NCBI RefSeq assembly: GCF_000143535.2
Contig: NC_037327.1
Location: 124,001-188,000, forward strand
Direction of reading: 5' to 3'
From: Botrytis cinerea B05.10
Lineage: Eukaryota > Ascomycota > Leotiomycetes > Helotiales > Sclerotiniaceae
DNA length: 64,000 nt
Positions 52,519 to 64,000 of the stretch are shown piece by piece (positions within the stretch are counted from its first letter, which is position 1; each line of letters starts with the position of its first letter). The position numbers and the translations under genes were made by a program. Below the pieces are notes generated by a model that had not been told where the DNA came from, made no database searches, and saw only the letters and a program-made list of their open reading frames with translations.

Positions 52519-54810
52519 ATGGACCATCTTCTATACCCCCAAACCCAAGAAGAATATGATCTTGCTATATCATTGTTGAATGCCGCAAATGGTACAAGGG
52601 TGAAGAATCCTCCATCCGCTTTCAATAGCTATCCAAACCCGGCGACTCTGACACCAGCCCCACAAGGAACCTTTCTCTCAGCGATTCGGAGTACTATTGT
52701 AAAGTTTATTCCTGTGCTTGGCTTTGTGGCTCCTTATGTCTTTCCCATCCTTGTTGTATTTTTGGTCTATCTCTTTTGGGACATCATCAATGGCATAGTT
52801 TATACAATCTATGGGGTCTTCCGAACTGGCACCCAGATATTATCCATCATTGGGACTGTAGGAACATGTGCCAAAACACCCTTGGTTTGTTTTTACACAG
52901 CATCTTCATCCTTCGGATCAGCACATGGGTTTAAGAATAAGCCACCACATTCAACACCAAATCCATCCAACACCCAACGTCGATTAATACCAATTCTCAA
53001 CTTGGAAAAGCCATATAAGGTTTGGTCTGATCAACTCAATTCTGATATGGATGAATTATTCAAGGTTACCAATACTGGAACGCTGGATGGCGAAGTCCCA
53101 TCTATCACTGACCTCATGATATACAATACTCGTATCACCAGTGCAATACAGATCATGTCAAATCGCAATAGCGTTGATCTACGTGACAAAGCAGCTGCAT
53201 ATCTGATCCCAAAACTCCAAAGTCTTCAGTCAACTACTTCAGATCTTCACAGAATGTATGAGTCCTATCGACGACGCTGGGCTGATAATTTGACCAAAAT
53301 GGCAGCTGAATATGAGAATGTTGCAAACAAGGTCGATCGATTGAGACAAGAATGGGAACTCATCCTAGATGAGGTGGTTAAGAATGGTAATGAAGGAAAG
53401 GGAGATGGTGTACCTCAAACTGAGTCTATCCTGCGGAAAGTCTGCAACGAAGGATACAAAGGATCCCTTTTCTCTTTTGGCAAGGTCAAAAGCAAGCCTG
53501 ATCTTTGTACTTATGAAAAATTGGCTTCAATGAAATATCAACAAATCTTAACGGAGCGTCGAAATCATGCCATTCTTCAGAAGGAAACATCATTGGTTTG
53601 TCAGAAAGAAAGTCGAGATATTCTCACATTATTGGATGATTTGAAGGCAAAGATACATGTCCTAAAATTGACGGCTAAGTTTGCAGAAGAAGCAAAGTCT
53701 AAAGTAGAGATGGACACGAAGGATGAATTGGCAAAGGAAAGAAGAAATATGTGGAACTATTTTGAATGGGGTCGCTGGGACTCTGTATACACAGAGGAGG
53801 AAATTGAGAAAATGTCAAAAGAGGCTGAGATGTATGTACTGTTGTCGTTCATCATATTTCTCATGAATCATCATCATTTTTTCTTACCATTCTGTTCATC
53901 ATCTCTTTTCATCCACCCTCGTCTCCTATGTTTTCTTACTCGACATTATCTTTCTCTGCTGGTCCCAGTTTCTTCAAATTCGCCTATCATCTCTTCTTAC
54001 TTACTCAAAGTCTCGTCTTACTCATCTCTCATCTCTTTATACTATCTATCTTATTTCTTCTCACTATTTCTCAGACCATCTTTCAAAATTCCTGATATCA
54101 TCTGTTTTCCTTGTCTTATTACTCTTATTGTCTATTTTCTCATATTCATTTATGTTTCTTCCTTTGAACGTCAATCTCTTTTTCTATCCGTCATCACTTT
54201 ACCCATTTTATTTTTACCACCACATGCATACATTTCATCTTTTCATTGTTATTCATTCTGATTTGTTACTAACTCAATCTCTCTCCAATAGTATTTCTAC
54301 TATTGGAGAAGATATCATCAATTTACAAGCCCTCACCACGTTCGAAAATAAAGTTACAAGCATGATATTATCAGATGCTAGGATATGGACTTTGATTTTC
54401 ATGCATAGCGAGTCGTTTTTAAACATGCAAAGTTTTGCAAAGGATAATTTGGATGATGGAGCAGATGGAATTGGCAGGATTTTTGGCCGTAGCGTTGAGG
54501 GAGATAAAGATAGTGGAGGGGCTTGGCTGAGATGGGGAAATGATGGTGCGAATGTCAAAAAGGTGTGTTTTTGTATCTTTCTTTTATGTCCTTTCTTCTT
54601 TGATGACTGTACCTGTTCATATCAAGGACTTGGTGGATGATACTAATACTCTATATCTAGGGAGATAACAAGTCAAAAGGCAAAGGGAAAGATAGTCCGG
54701 CCAAAAGAATGATGGAGTTGAGGGAATGGGGACATGATGTCTCCAAGTGGGTGGAGGAAAAACTTGAGGCTGCAAAGGACTTGAGAGAAATGGTCGAGGG
54801 TAGGGTTTGA
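52519..54810 (+). CDS. Gene A': membrane-anchored, helix-rich protein, 577 aa
   Basis: Exons 52519-53831, 54292-54562 and 54661-54810 total 578 codons and join in phase. The introns are 460 bp (GTATGT ... TTACTAAC ... TAG) and 98 bp (GTGTGT ... CTAAT ... TAG). Residues about 63-115 are strongly hydrophobic (VLGFVAPYVFPILVVFLVYL and onward), one or two membrane helices after a 60-residue polar N-terminus. Residues about 165-440 are charged and mainly helical, probably coiled coil (ESYRRRWADNLTKMAAEYEN, EEAKSKVEMDTKDELAKERR), ending at WNYFEWGRWDSVYTEEE. The C-terminal region shares RIFG and LREWGHDVSKWVE with gene A. The 98-bp intron is absent from gene A. I recognise no family. The arrangement next to a J-domain membrane protein suggests a shared membrane or pathway, which is inference only. 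Confidence 0.85.
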
Positions 54811-55429
54811 GAGTTCAAATCTGAGATGGGAAAAGGGTCAAGGGTCAAGGAGGTGAATAATTGAGTGAGTGAGCGATGAGGATTAAAATTGATAAAGTGA
54901 AGGAAGGATCCATCGGAACACATACATATGAATTAGCTAAATAGAATACGTTTCATTCTCCTCTTGTACATGGGCCACATAGCATATGTTGTCTTAGTGT
55001 GAACGAGAGCACCGCATTGTTATGAGAGCACCGCATTGTTAGAATTTCTATCAAACTCTTCGATACATCACACAATTCAACTATCATAGATTACTATCGT
55101 CTATTTAAATGCTTTTTCTTCCATTCAACAATGAGACTTCCCTCCACTAAAACTCCCCCCATTCAATCTACTCCAAATATGAATTCTGCATTTTTCACAG
55201 GAATGGTTATTTTTTGGTAAGAATGACCTTCTCTCTTCGTACAAAGAGAGCACATAAAACGAATGTACCTTTTACATCGTGTTTATTCTTAGTATGTATA
55301 CATTTATATTACATAGAAGAGAAAGCAAAAACATTAGTGAGGATACGGATTTATAAGACTCACTACATACAATTCATTCTATTCAGACCGAGCCTTATTA
55401 GCCTCTCTAGTTTCGTTAGCACTACTAGT

Positions 55430-55760
55430 ATTACTGAAGTCACCAACGGCACCTGCGACACTAGCGTCCTTTCAGCGCCTCGCTAGCGCCTCGTTAGTGA
55501 CACCAGCGGCATCAGCGTCATACTGGCGGCACCAGCGGCACCAGCGTCATGCTAGCATCACTAGAACCTCGCTAGAACCTTACCAGGGCCTCGCTAATGC
55601 CACCAGCGGTAGCAGCGTCACTAGCATCTTTCCAGTGCCTCTGGCATCACTAGAACCTCGCTAGAACCTTGCCAGGGCCTCGCTAATGCCATCAGCGGCA
55701 CCAGCGTCACTAGCGTCACTAGAACCTTGACAGCGTCGCCAGCGTCTTTCCAGTGTCGGC
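55430..55760. repeat. Degenerate GC-rich minisatellite
   Basis: Two long near-identical units (about 55548-55610 and 55640-55705) share CACTAGAACCTCGCTAGAAC, CAGGGCCTCGCTAATGCCA and CAGCGTCACTAGC, within shorter CACCAGCGGC repeats. Confidence 0.75.
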
Positions 55761-56919
55761 AGAATCTCGCCATTTTCACAAGTGCCACTGTTCCTATCAG
55801 CCTCAGTGGCAACATCAGCTTCGTCAGTGTCACTTGCTTCACTCATTTTACATTCTAATTTCAAACATAATTTCACAATTTCGACAACTCACAATCTCAA
55901 TCACACTTATACATTAACGATAAATGACTGTAAATGAATGAAAATGAATGTCTATCTATCTAGATATTTCTTTACCCTTCTTTCTGAATCAATCAATCAT
56001 TGAAAATTGAAGAAAAAGGTAATAATTCACAAAAGTTGCCACCTTTCGATGAATCATGACCTCCCTGCTCAGCTCAAATCTACCTCAAAAAAGAGAGTGG
56101 CGAGGTCTTCTTGAAGAGGTACAAATGAGTTAAGTTTTTTCTCTCAAAGTTGATTGACTTGATCACTTCTTCGCCTCCTTCAAGTCACCAAAATATACCT
56201 GCTTCCCATCGCCAAAAAATCTCCATGTAAGATCCTTTCAATCAACATGACTCTCCACCTTAACTCTCCAACATAACATCTTTCCATATGAAATCTCCCA
56301 ACACAACTCTTTAATTTGACATTTTCCAACTCAAAGTTCTCCAATATAGAATTTCCCAGCACAGAGCTCTTCGACTTAAAACTCTCCAACTCGACATTCT
56401 CCAATACAAATAACTTTGCAATGTAAAATTATCCCAACACATGTGATTCTCAACGAAAATGCACCGTATTATCAGTGGATATCGTGATATACTGTTGACA
56501 CGGTGTTTCAGGTACACAATTTATGTGTAGATAAGACCTAAAGGCGGCCACATATCTCATTCAAACCCGAGAAAAGGAAGATGTGGATGGTGATGGTCGT
56601 GAATGATTGCAGATGGGAAGAATGATTGTCGATGGGAATGGTTGCAGATGAAAATCAGAGTATCTTGTGTGGTGGTATGTTCAGCTTATAATATACAGCT
56701 TGTGAATGAAGGTAGATACAATTTATGAGCGATAGCAACCCTTTCTCAATGCATAAACTGCAACTTGTTCAAGGACCTTGCTTTCTTTTGCAGTTCAGGG
56801 CGGAATGTTAAGGGTATACTCACGCCCAAGTTCATTCAGATTCAGTAATCATAGGTATATCCACGAAGCTCAAGTTCCAGTCTAAGTTGGTATCTCGACG
56901 ATGGATGTTTAATGGTTCG

Positions 56920-57290
56920 CAGGTTTGACAAGCTCGTAGGTGTGTAGGTGAACAGATACGTAGCTTTGTAGCTTTGCAAGTTTGTGAGCTTGGGAGTTTG
57001 AGATTTGTAAATTTCGTGGATTCGTGAGTGCATGGATTTGAATGTTTGTAGAATCCGTGGATGTATAGGTTCGTGGGTTCGTAGATTTATAGGTGTATGA
57101 GCATGTAGATTCGTAGATTTCGTAGATATATAGACACATGGGCAAATAGATTCGTAGGTTTCGTAGATGTGTAGGCGCGTGGACATGTAGGTTCGTAGGT
57201 TCAGAGATATATCGGGTTGTGAGTCTCGCAGATGCGTAGATATGGAGGTTCGCAACTTTCGTAGATATGTGTAGGCATGTGAGTATGAAG
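56920..57290. repeat. Degenerate TTCGTAG-type minisatellite
   Basis: Roughly 30-bp degenerate units built from GTAGATTCGTAGGTTCG and TGTAGGT words. Drives a Leu/Arg/Thr/Tyr-rich minus-strand reading frame. Confidence 0.65.
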
Positions 57291-58384
57291 GTTTTTGGAT
57301 TCCGCAGAAGCAACAAGTGAGTAGCTCTGCTGACATTCCAATTCAATAATGTGAAGATTGAGAAACGGCCAGCTCATGAATTCACGGGCTCGAGACGGAG
57401 ACACTAGAGATAAAGATTATCAGTAAGGAATTTTCTGTAAAAACCACCCACCGACTCGCTCAATCCTTTGAGAAGAAGACTTACCAGCAAGAACAAAACC
57501 ATATTAATGTTGACATTCGCGCGTCCACGAATATCGACATCAAATTGTATGTATTTGTTGTACACATGGAGGAAAGAAAGAAGTGGGAATACGAAGAAGA
57601 GGAAGAGGAAGTTAAGGTAGAACACTTAGTACATGGATGGAACAATTGATAAAGAATGAAAATTTCTAGAATGTTTCATTTTGGAATTTCTGGAAGGTGC
57701 ATGATGATTGACCTACATAGAACTTGCATTCAATGGTACGCGTGAGACTGTTTGAGGTTGGAAAAGACTGAGTGGAATTGAAATGAACTGAAATGAACTA
57801 ATTACATACACTCAAAACGACTGGAAGCTGAAGGAAGATAAGAAAAATAAAAATGTTACACTGGTGGTATCAGCCACCACTTGAGCCTCTCACGTGACAC
57901 TCGAAATTGCAAGTATATTCCTCATACCTTTCTCCGCCATTACTTTTCCAGCGTCATGTTCATGATTTTAAATGGTTCTCATCTTCATAATGTAAGTTGG
58001 CAGGTTTGTTTAGAGTTGTTGCAATGTCATTCATTTAGGTACCTATCTATTTGTTCTTGATCGGTCTCCTGCATTTTTATTGAACCTGTGTTTACAACAC
58101 TCCGAGTGTGAGATGGTGAGGTGATGTGAGGATGATTATGGTTATAACGATAAAGAAGATTGTGACGATTATGATAGATTTGAAGAGGATGGTGTGAAGA
58201 GAACGATAGAGAGGCGACAAGACAGCAATAAGGCAGCGATAGAGATGGATGAGAGTTTGGGTGTGAGGTTTGGAAATGGAAGTAGAAGTGGGAAATTGGA
58301 CATGATATTGAGAATAGGTGAAGGATCAAGAGGAGAAGAGGGATGAATTGGAACCAGAGTTGTTGAAGGGGCCGCTTATTTGTG

Positions 58385-58550
58385 TGAAATTCCATAATTG
58401 GTACAGTAAATCAATTATTAATAGATTACTAAGATACTATATTATTATTATATAATATTTAAATAATATAATATTATATTATATATTTATATAATAATAT
58501 TATAATATAATTATATATCCCTTATCAAATTGATTTATAATAGAATAAAA
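58385..58550 (+). repeat. Truncated LTR of the outer Copia family
   Basis: Begins TGAAATTCC like the family LTR and follows 60132-60310 for 166 bp, then stops abruptly at CTAG, the end of the Helitron-like copy B. The remainder of the LTR is not found on the other side. Confidence 0.75.
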
Positions 58551-59560
<1,010 letters not shown>

Positions 59561-59619
59561 AAATTCATTAGGGGATATATATTTATAATAGAAAATGAGT
59601 TAATTAATTAGAAATCTAA

Positions 59620-60131
59620 ACTACAATCTATAATAGTCTAATCTATAATAGAATATAAATTTATTATAATCAATCTTATAGCTAAAAAGATTGTTTATAT
59701 TAAAAAGCTATTATTAAAGCTTGAATTATATAAGCAAAATAAATTCTTTTTATATATAGACAATTTAGCTATATTAGCTTTTTCTAAAAATCTTATATTT
59801 TACAAAAAAAGCTAGTATATAGTAATAAGATTTTATTTTATTAAAATACTATAAATTTAGGAGATTTAGATCTTATTTATATATTGATTAATAATCAAAA
59901 AGCTGATTGATTTATTTGTCAGGGAGCGATCATCTGATTGAGTATATATAGTAGATTCACTATTTCAGAAGCATCTGGAATACTCTACGCTTTTGTGGAT
60001 CAATGAGAAAGTGAATCACTCCTGACATTATTAAGCTATTAGTTTATATTAAATTGATCGAATTTATAAATCAGATCAATATAAATTAATATATATATTA
60101 TGAAATTAATTTAATATATTTATTAAAAAAA
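59620..60131 (+). pseudogene. Copia RNase H / polyprotein end, interrupted by a TRIM solo LTR
   Basis: A plus-strand frame from about 59636 reads EYKFIIINLIAKKIVYIKKL, LELYKQNKFFLYIDN, LAFSKNLIFYKK, a TAG, then YIVIRFYF. This matches the Copia RNase H 'EAEYxA ... KEAxWL ... DNxxAxxLxxNPxxHxRxKHI' series. It continues to NKKAD, where the 59912-60032 insertion falls, then resumes as the pol 3' end and pre-LTR spacer collinear with 1783-1900 reversed. It is joined to the LTR at 60132, so it is the 3' end of a plus-strand copy of the outer Copia family. Confidence 0.8.
59917..60027 (+). mobile_element. TRIM solo LTR, 111 bp, with exact TTATT target duplication
   Basis: Bounded by TGTCAGGGAG and ACTCCTGACA, flanked by TTATT on each side (59912-59916 and 60028-60032). 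It is the unmutated relative of the two 111-bp repeats at 15318 and 15627. The paralogous Copia sequence at about 1880-1905 is the uninterrupted site (AATAA at 1890-1894 on the plus strand). Confidence 0.9.
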
Positions 60132-60681
60132 TGAGATTCTATAATAGATATAATAAATCAATTATTAATATATTATTAAAATATTATATTATTATTATAT
60201 AATATATTTATATAGTAATATTTATATAGCAATATTTATATAGTAATATTTATATAGCAATATTTATATAGTAATATTTAATAATATTATAATATAGTTA
60301 TATCCTTTATCAGATTGATTTATAATAAAATAAAATGAAATTGAATGGAAGTATATAAAAAATCATCACTAAATTGATTAAATTTAATTAATTATAATTT
60401 CCTTTTATTATGTAAAATGATTCTGTAAGATTCGATTTAAATCGATTTTATTTATAAGTATAAAATGTATTAGAATTTCATTGTAAACTATATAAACCTA
60501 AAATATTCTTTGAAGAAAACCTAAAAAAAAAAAAAAAATCGTTTTTATTTAATCTCAATATACAATTTGATTTCAATTCATTATATATTCGATTTGTTCT
60601 TTATAAGTTAAATTCAACTAAAGTCTTCCATATTCACTTTTATTATAATATTTATTATTATTTATTATAATATAAGTTTCA
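60132..60681 (+). repeat. 3' LTR of an outer-family Copia copy
   Basis: 550 bp, inverted relative to 1305-1780 and 12048-12562, starting TGAGATTCT (from TGAAATTCC) and ending AAGTTTCA. Contains an internal short repeat TTTATATAG(T/C)AATA (60208-60280) not seen in the other copies. Confidence 0.82.
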
Positions 60682-61362
60682 ATCCTCAATAATTTGCAGA
60701 TGTGTTGACTCCTAATATTAGAGAGATTACTTCCAAATGTGTTGACTATGAATACGCCGGCTAGTCATCATTCAGAGTCATCAACTGTGGTGGACTCTTA
60801 GGGAATCAAGAAGAGGATGAGGATTAAAAGGAAATAGTTTCAAGTATGTTTACTACGTTTGTTTGTTGTGAATCAGATACACCTAGTAACAAGAAGAAGG
60901 AATTGGAAGCCACTCGCCCAAATCTTTCGACAAAGAAAATCTTGTAGCAGATTTAGCGAGGGCTTCATTTCAATCGACGATACAAGCATATGATGCTTTC
61001 TTTTACTTTGACCTTCACTTAGCTCGATCTAGCCATCCTTATCACGATATCAGAAGGTCGATCAACATCTGTTAGAAACTTTATTCAGGTACCATCTACT
61101 CAGAAGTTATCTATCTTGCTCTTCTTGTCTCTTTTTCTCCAAAGCTTGTCCCTCGTAGTTCGATCTTGGATTACTCTCGAGTAATTGTCACTACAGAGTT
61201 CATCATTTATCCACTCTTTGCCATTTCCCTCTAATATTCAGTATTAGTACATTACTCGTTATTCTATTGCCACTCAAGAACCATTCGTCGTCTCTCCGTC
61301 AATCATCTTCTCCTCATCTCTTGTCACATAATTATCACATATATCGTTAACAATCTGGAATC
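60682..61362. other. Upstream region of gene C'
   Basis: About 680 bp of ordinary composition, pyrimidine-rich toward the start codon as in fungal promoters. No other gene seen. Confidence 0.5.
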
Positions 61363-63369
61363 ATGGCTGCACTGGCACCAAAGCCCCCTCCCCCTGAATG
61401 CATGATAATGGGCTACCCTGTTTACAACCTTCGCAAAGGCAATCGATTCGACTGGAACCCCGCCCAAAAACGCAACATCACAAACTTCATTATTAATAAC
61501 CATCTTAAGAAAGAACAATGCGGCAAAGGTAAAAAAGATCAGATTCCCCGTTCGCAATTGGTGCCTCTGTTTTCGGAACTGGGATTCAACGAATTTAGAC
61601 ATATGGTGAACAATGAGAATGAAAGCATCTGGGAAATTGTGGAGGAAAAGATTCGAAATCGTATGTGGAAAGTTTGGGAGGGGAACGGGAGGGCAGACGT
61701 GAAACATCAGGAGGCGGTCTTGAGCGGCGTCTGTATGAAGGAGGAGGATGAAGAACGTGTTGTTGAAGAAGTAGTGCCTTCTTTAAGAGAGAATGCTGCT
61801 CTTCCTTCTGCTATTCCTCGTGCTAGACAACAGCTACCATATTCTGGCCCTGGCTCTGGCTCTGGTTTTAGTTCCTCTCATATTCTCACCAACACCACCA
61901 ACAACCACGACGACGGCAGTATGATCACTCGATTGAGATCTAATGCGGCCAGGGGGAATGCGGGAAATCAAAGTGCAGTTTCTGTATCGGCACGAGCACA
62001 ACCAGCACTAATTCAGACCCTCTCGCCAGCATCAACAGCGCCAACCCAAAGTACCAATAGTAATGGGATTCAACAAACTCAGGAACCAACAGTTTCTAAT
62101 ATCAATTCTGGACCTGAAAATTCTGTCAATCCTTTTTCTATTTATTCTGAACAACAGAGAGAGGAAATCAGGCTTAGGCTTGAAAGGGGGAGAAGGGTAC
62201 AGATCGAGGACGAGGCGGAGGTGGGAAGAGCCCTGCAAGCACCGCCGGTGCCAGTTCAACAACCACAAACTCATGATCAGAATTATGGCCAAGGTCAGAA
62301 TGCTGCGGCCTCCGTAGCCGGAGAAAACAACAACGGTGGATTGGTGACAACTGTGTTTAGAACAATAGGTAGGTTGGCGAACAGTTCCCATGCACCTTGG
62401 GATTTGGGAATGGGCGGGCTAAGCTTATCCAATCCTGGCTGCAGTGATAATGGAAATGGAAATGGCAATGACAATGGCAATGTTGAAAGCAGCGGCGATG
62501 ATGTCATTCCGGTCAGTGATAGAATGAGAGATTTGCCAGTTCCGCCGAAAGGATTTGAAGGTCAGCAGCATACAAATCTGGGGCCAGGAACTGTGGGTCA
62601 TCAAGATCAAAACCGGGCAACAATACCAGCACTACCACTGCAACTACCCCAAAACCCTTACTCTCAGCCATCACCCCAAAACCCATATTTTCAATCATCA
62701 CTCCAAAACCCATATTTTCAACCATCATCCCACAATCCATATTCTCAGCCATCGCAACCACCACAACCACTGCAACTACCCCAAAACCCTTATTCCCAAC
62801 CATCGTCCCAAAACCCATACTCTCAGCCATCGCAACCACCGCAACCACCCCAAAACCCTTATTCCCAACCATCACCTCAAACCCCTTACTCTCAACCATC
62901 ACAACCACCGCAACCACCGCAACCACCCCAAAACCCTTACTCTCAGCCATCACCCCAAAACCCATATTTTCAACCATCATCCCAAAACCCATACTCTCAG
63001 CCATCGCAACCACCGCAACCACTCCAAAACCCATATTTTCAACCATCGTCCCAAAACCCATACTCTCAACCATCACAACCACCACAACCACCTCAAAACC
63101 CATATTTTCAACCATCATCCCAAAACCCATACTCTCAACCATCACAACCACCGCAACCACCTCCAAACCCATATTCTTATCCATATTATCCCATCGCATC
63201 ACCACCCCAATATCCATATCACGAAGGCTGTCCTCCTTTTCCTCCCCCTTTTCCCCCTGCACCACCTCCTGCACACCATCAGCAGCACGATCAAAATGCG
63301 GGATGTAGTGGTGCACACGGTCAATCGGTTAATGGGTCGTCGGTCAGTAAGCTTTATTTCATTAATTGA
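61363..63369 (+). CDS. Gene C': unknown protein with conserved N-terminal domain and Pro/Gln/Tyr repeats, 668 aa
   Basis: Single open frame from ATG 61363 (MAALAPKPPPPE) to TGA at 63369. The last codons include GTCAGTAAGC, so a 3' intron changing the C-terminus is possible. Residues about 24-125 match gene C: FDWNPAQKRNITNFIIN, KKEQCGKGKKDQI, LFSELGFNEFRHM, EEKIRNRMWKVWEGNGR, HQEAVLSGVCMK. The middle is low-complexity (Ser/Asn/Gly). Residues about 425-610 are a tandem array of QNPYSQPSQPPQP / QNPYFQPSS units (62640-63180), likely disordered and possibly prone to condensation. No family recognised. Unlike C it has no N-terminal intron. Confidence 0.82.
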   Translation: MAALAPKPPPPECMIMGYPVYNLRKGNRFDWNPAQKRNITNFIINNHLKKEQCGKGKKDQIPRSQLVPLFSELGFNEFRHMVNNENESIWEIVEEKIRNRMWKVWEGNGRADVKHQEAVLSGVCMKEEDEERVVEEVVPSLRENAALPSAIPRARQQLPYSGPGSGSGFSSSHILTNTTNNHDDGSMITRLRSNAARGNAGNQSAVSVSARAQPALIQTLSPASTAPTQSTNSNGIQQTQEPTVSNINSGPENSVNPFSIYSEQQREEIRLRLERGRRVQIEDEAEVGRALQAPPVPVQQPQTHDQNYGQGQNAAASVAGENNNGGLVTTVFRTIGRLANSSHAPWDLGMGGLSLSNPGCSDNGNGNGNDNGNVESSGDDVIPVSDRMRDLPVPPKGFEGQQHTNLGPGTVGHQDQNRATIPALPLQLPQNPYSQPSPQNPYFQSSLQNPYFQPSSHNPYSQPSQPPQPLQLPQNPYSQPSSQNPYSQPSQPPQPPQNPYSQPSPQTPYSQPSQPPQPPQPPQNPYSQPSPQNPYFQPSSQNPYSQPSQPPQPLQNPYFQPSSQNPYSQPSQPPQPPQNPYFQPSSQNPYSQPSQPPQPPPNPYSYPYYPIASPPQYPYHEGCPPFPPPFPPAPPPAHHQQHDQNAGCSGAHGQSVNGSSVSKLYFIN

Positions 63370-64000
63370 TTTGGCATGGATCGTTATTGTTTAAGGGACG
63401 AACGAGTGGTGCGTAGTGAGTAGATGATTGCATGGGTGAATCGATAAATGAGCTGTTAGATTGTAGGGGCGGGTCAATCCAAGCATAAATGAAAGGGGCG
63501 GTCTGATTTGATTTGATTTTTTCTGTCCTGCTTTGTTCTGTTTTTGCCTTGATTTGATTCCTTACATTTCTTTTGTTTTCACCAAGATGTGGATATTTAA
63601 ATTCAATTCAACATATGAATAATGATCACTATGACATCTGTTTCCCCATGTAATTTATGTCTTGTATCTTGTGTCTTTGATGATCCTTAACGTCTTCTAA
63701 GGTGCGAGTAGAATAGATAAGACAGGAGAGGTTAGATAGGTGATATGAGATGAGATATGATGGACTGAGTAGATCCTCAAAGTACTGTTCTATAAATCTT
63801 AGAAGTCCTAGCATTGTATCGTTGGTATTTATTCTAGAAGTGCACAGTTCATCGAGCTCTCTTAAAGGCCAACAATAAGTGGTAACCAAACCGAATCTAA
63901 TGGTATGGGTACCAATTAGCCCCCCACCCCCCCAGTTCGCTCCGATTGAGATGTGTATCATTCTACTTTTTTGAACTAGAAATTTTCAGATCGATGATAA
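63370..64000. other. 3' flank of gene C', no gene seen
   Basis: Includes TTTGATTTGATTTT repeats (63505-63520). The minus-strand frame at 63629-63961 has no motif. Confidence 0.45.

Larger units (their letters stand above)
54811..58384. other. Gene-poor region with degenerate minisatellites
   Basis: Three repeat stretches: 55430-55760 (variants of CACTAGAACCTCGCTAGAAC and CACCAGCGGCACCAGCGTC), 56240-56420 (variants of CTCTCCAACTCGACATT) and 56920-57290 (variants of TTCGTAGATTCGTAGGT). The open frames here, including a minus-strand frame from ATG 55846 (MSEASDTDEADVATEAD) and one at 56842-57336, largely follow these repeats. I cannot support a gene. Confidence 0.5.

Noticed and set aside
53832..54261. 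In-frame extension of A' exon 1 as the true C-terminus
   Set aside because: Conserved A-family coding resumes after a good branch site and TAG at 54292, in phase with exon 1, so this is an intron; retention is noted as a possibility only.
56842..57336. 164-codon minus-strand frame rich in Leu, Arg, Thr and Tyr
   Set aside because: Follows a degenerate minisatellite; no conserved domain.
60132..60681. Solo LTR with target duplication
   Set aside because: Flanks AAAAA and ATCCT do not match, and the left side continues into Copia internal sequence, so it is the 3' LTR of a truncated element.
62513..63394. 267- and 279-codon frames overlapping gene C'
   Set aside because: Low-complexity shadows of the NPY-QPSQPPQP repeat in other frames; neither has the conserved N-terminal domain.

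Overview
The window looks like a filamentous ascomycete nuclear genome, probably of the Leotiomycetes or a relative (lineage is inference). The evidence is short spliceosomal introns with GTATGT/GTAAGT donors, CTAAC/CTAAT branch sites and TAG/CAG acceptors, and sharp alternation between ordinary gene-bearing DNA and very AT-rich blocks. In those blocks old retrotransposons carry transition mutations of the kind left by RIP (repeat-induced point mutation): CAA/CAG/CGA to stop, TGG to TGA, Cys TGT to TAT. I saw no tRNA or rRNA gene and no CRISPR array.

Layout. 1-1304: no gene. 1305-12562: an eroded Ty1/Copia element (minus strand, 476/515-bp LTRs) split by a second Copia element on the plus strand (4882-10433, 166-bp LTRs, exact ATTTT target duplication). 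12563-16640: AT-rich wreckage with a Helitron-like element carrying an ATT microsatellite, a 420-bp miniature LTR element (TRIM) with exact AAAAG duplication, and a MITE. 16640-26670: remnants of a trypsin-like protease gene and one intact two-exon gene of unknown function (22906-24789). 26674-32284: a divergent gene pair, A (minus) and B (plus), both interrupted by stop codons. 32727-33605: another gene broken by TGA codons. 36331-38526: gene C. 39505-39728: a TFIIB zinc-ribbon pseudogene. 41545-43756: a 386-bp tandem repeat and a foldback element. 47592-48793: two more MITEs. 49293-54810: a second divergent pair, B' (minus) and A' (plus), whose reading frames both close across their introns. 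54811-58384: gene-poor with minisatellites. 58385-60681: further Copia, Helitron-like and TRIM copies. 61363-63369: gene C', a paralogue of C.

The main biological signal is that three unnamed families occur twice each within about 37 kb. A is a membrane-anchored, helix-rich protein. B is a J-domain (Hsp40-type) protein with a W-rich central region and a C-terminal membrane segment. C has a conserved roughly 95-residue N-terminal domain followed by Pro/Gln-rich sequence. A and B are head-to-head in both places, so they were duplicated as a unit. One pair has decayed by transition mutations; the other pair reads intact. In B' all five exons join in phase to 645 codons, and a 91-residue Glu-Lys tract is encoded by a GAGAAG hexanucleotide repeat. 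That A and B work together (for example a membrane-tethered chaperone with a membrane client or partner) is inference from linkage only.
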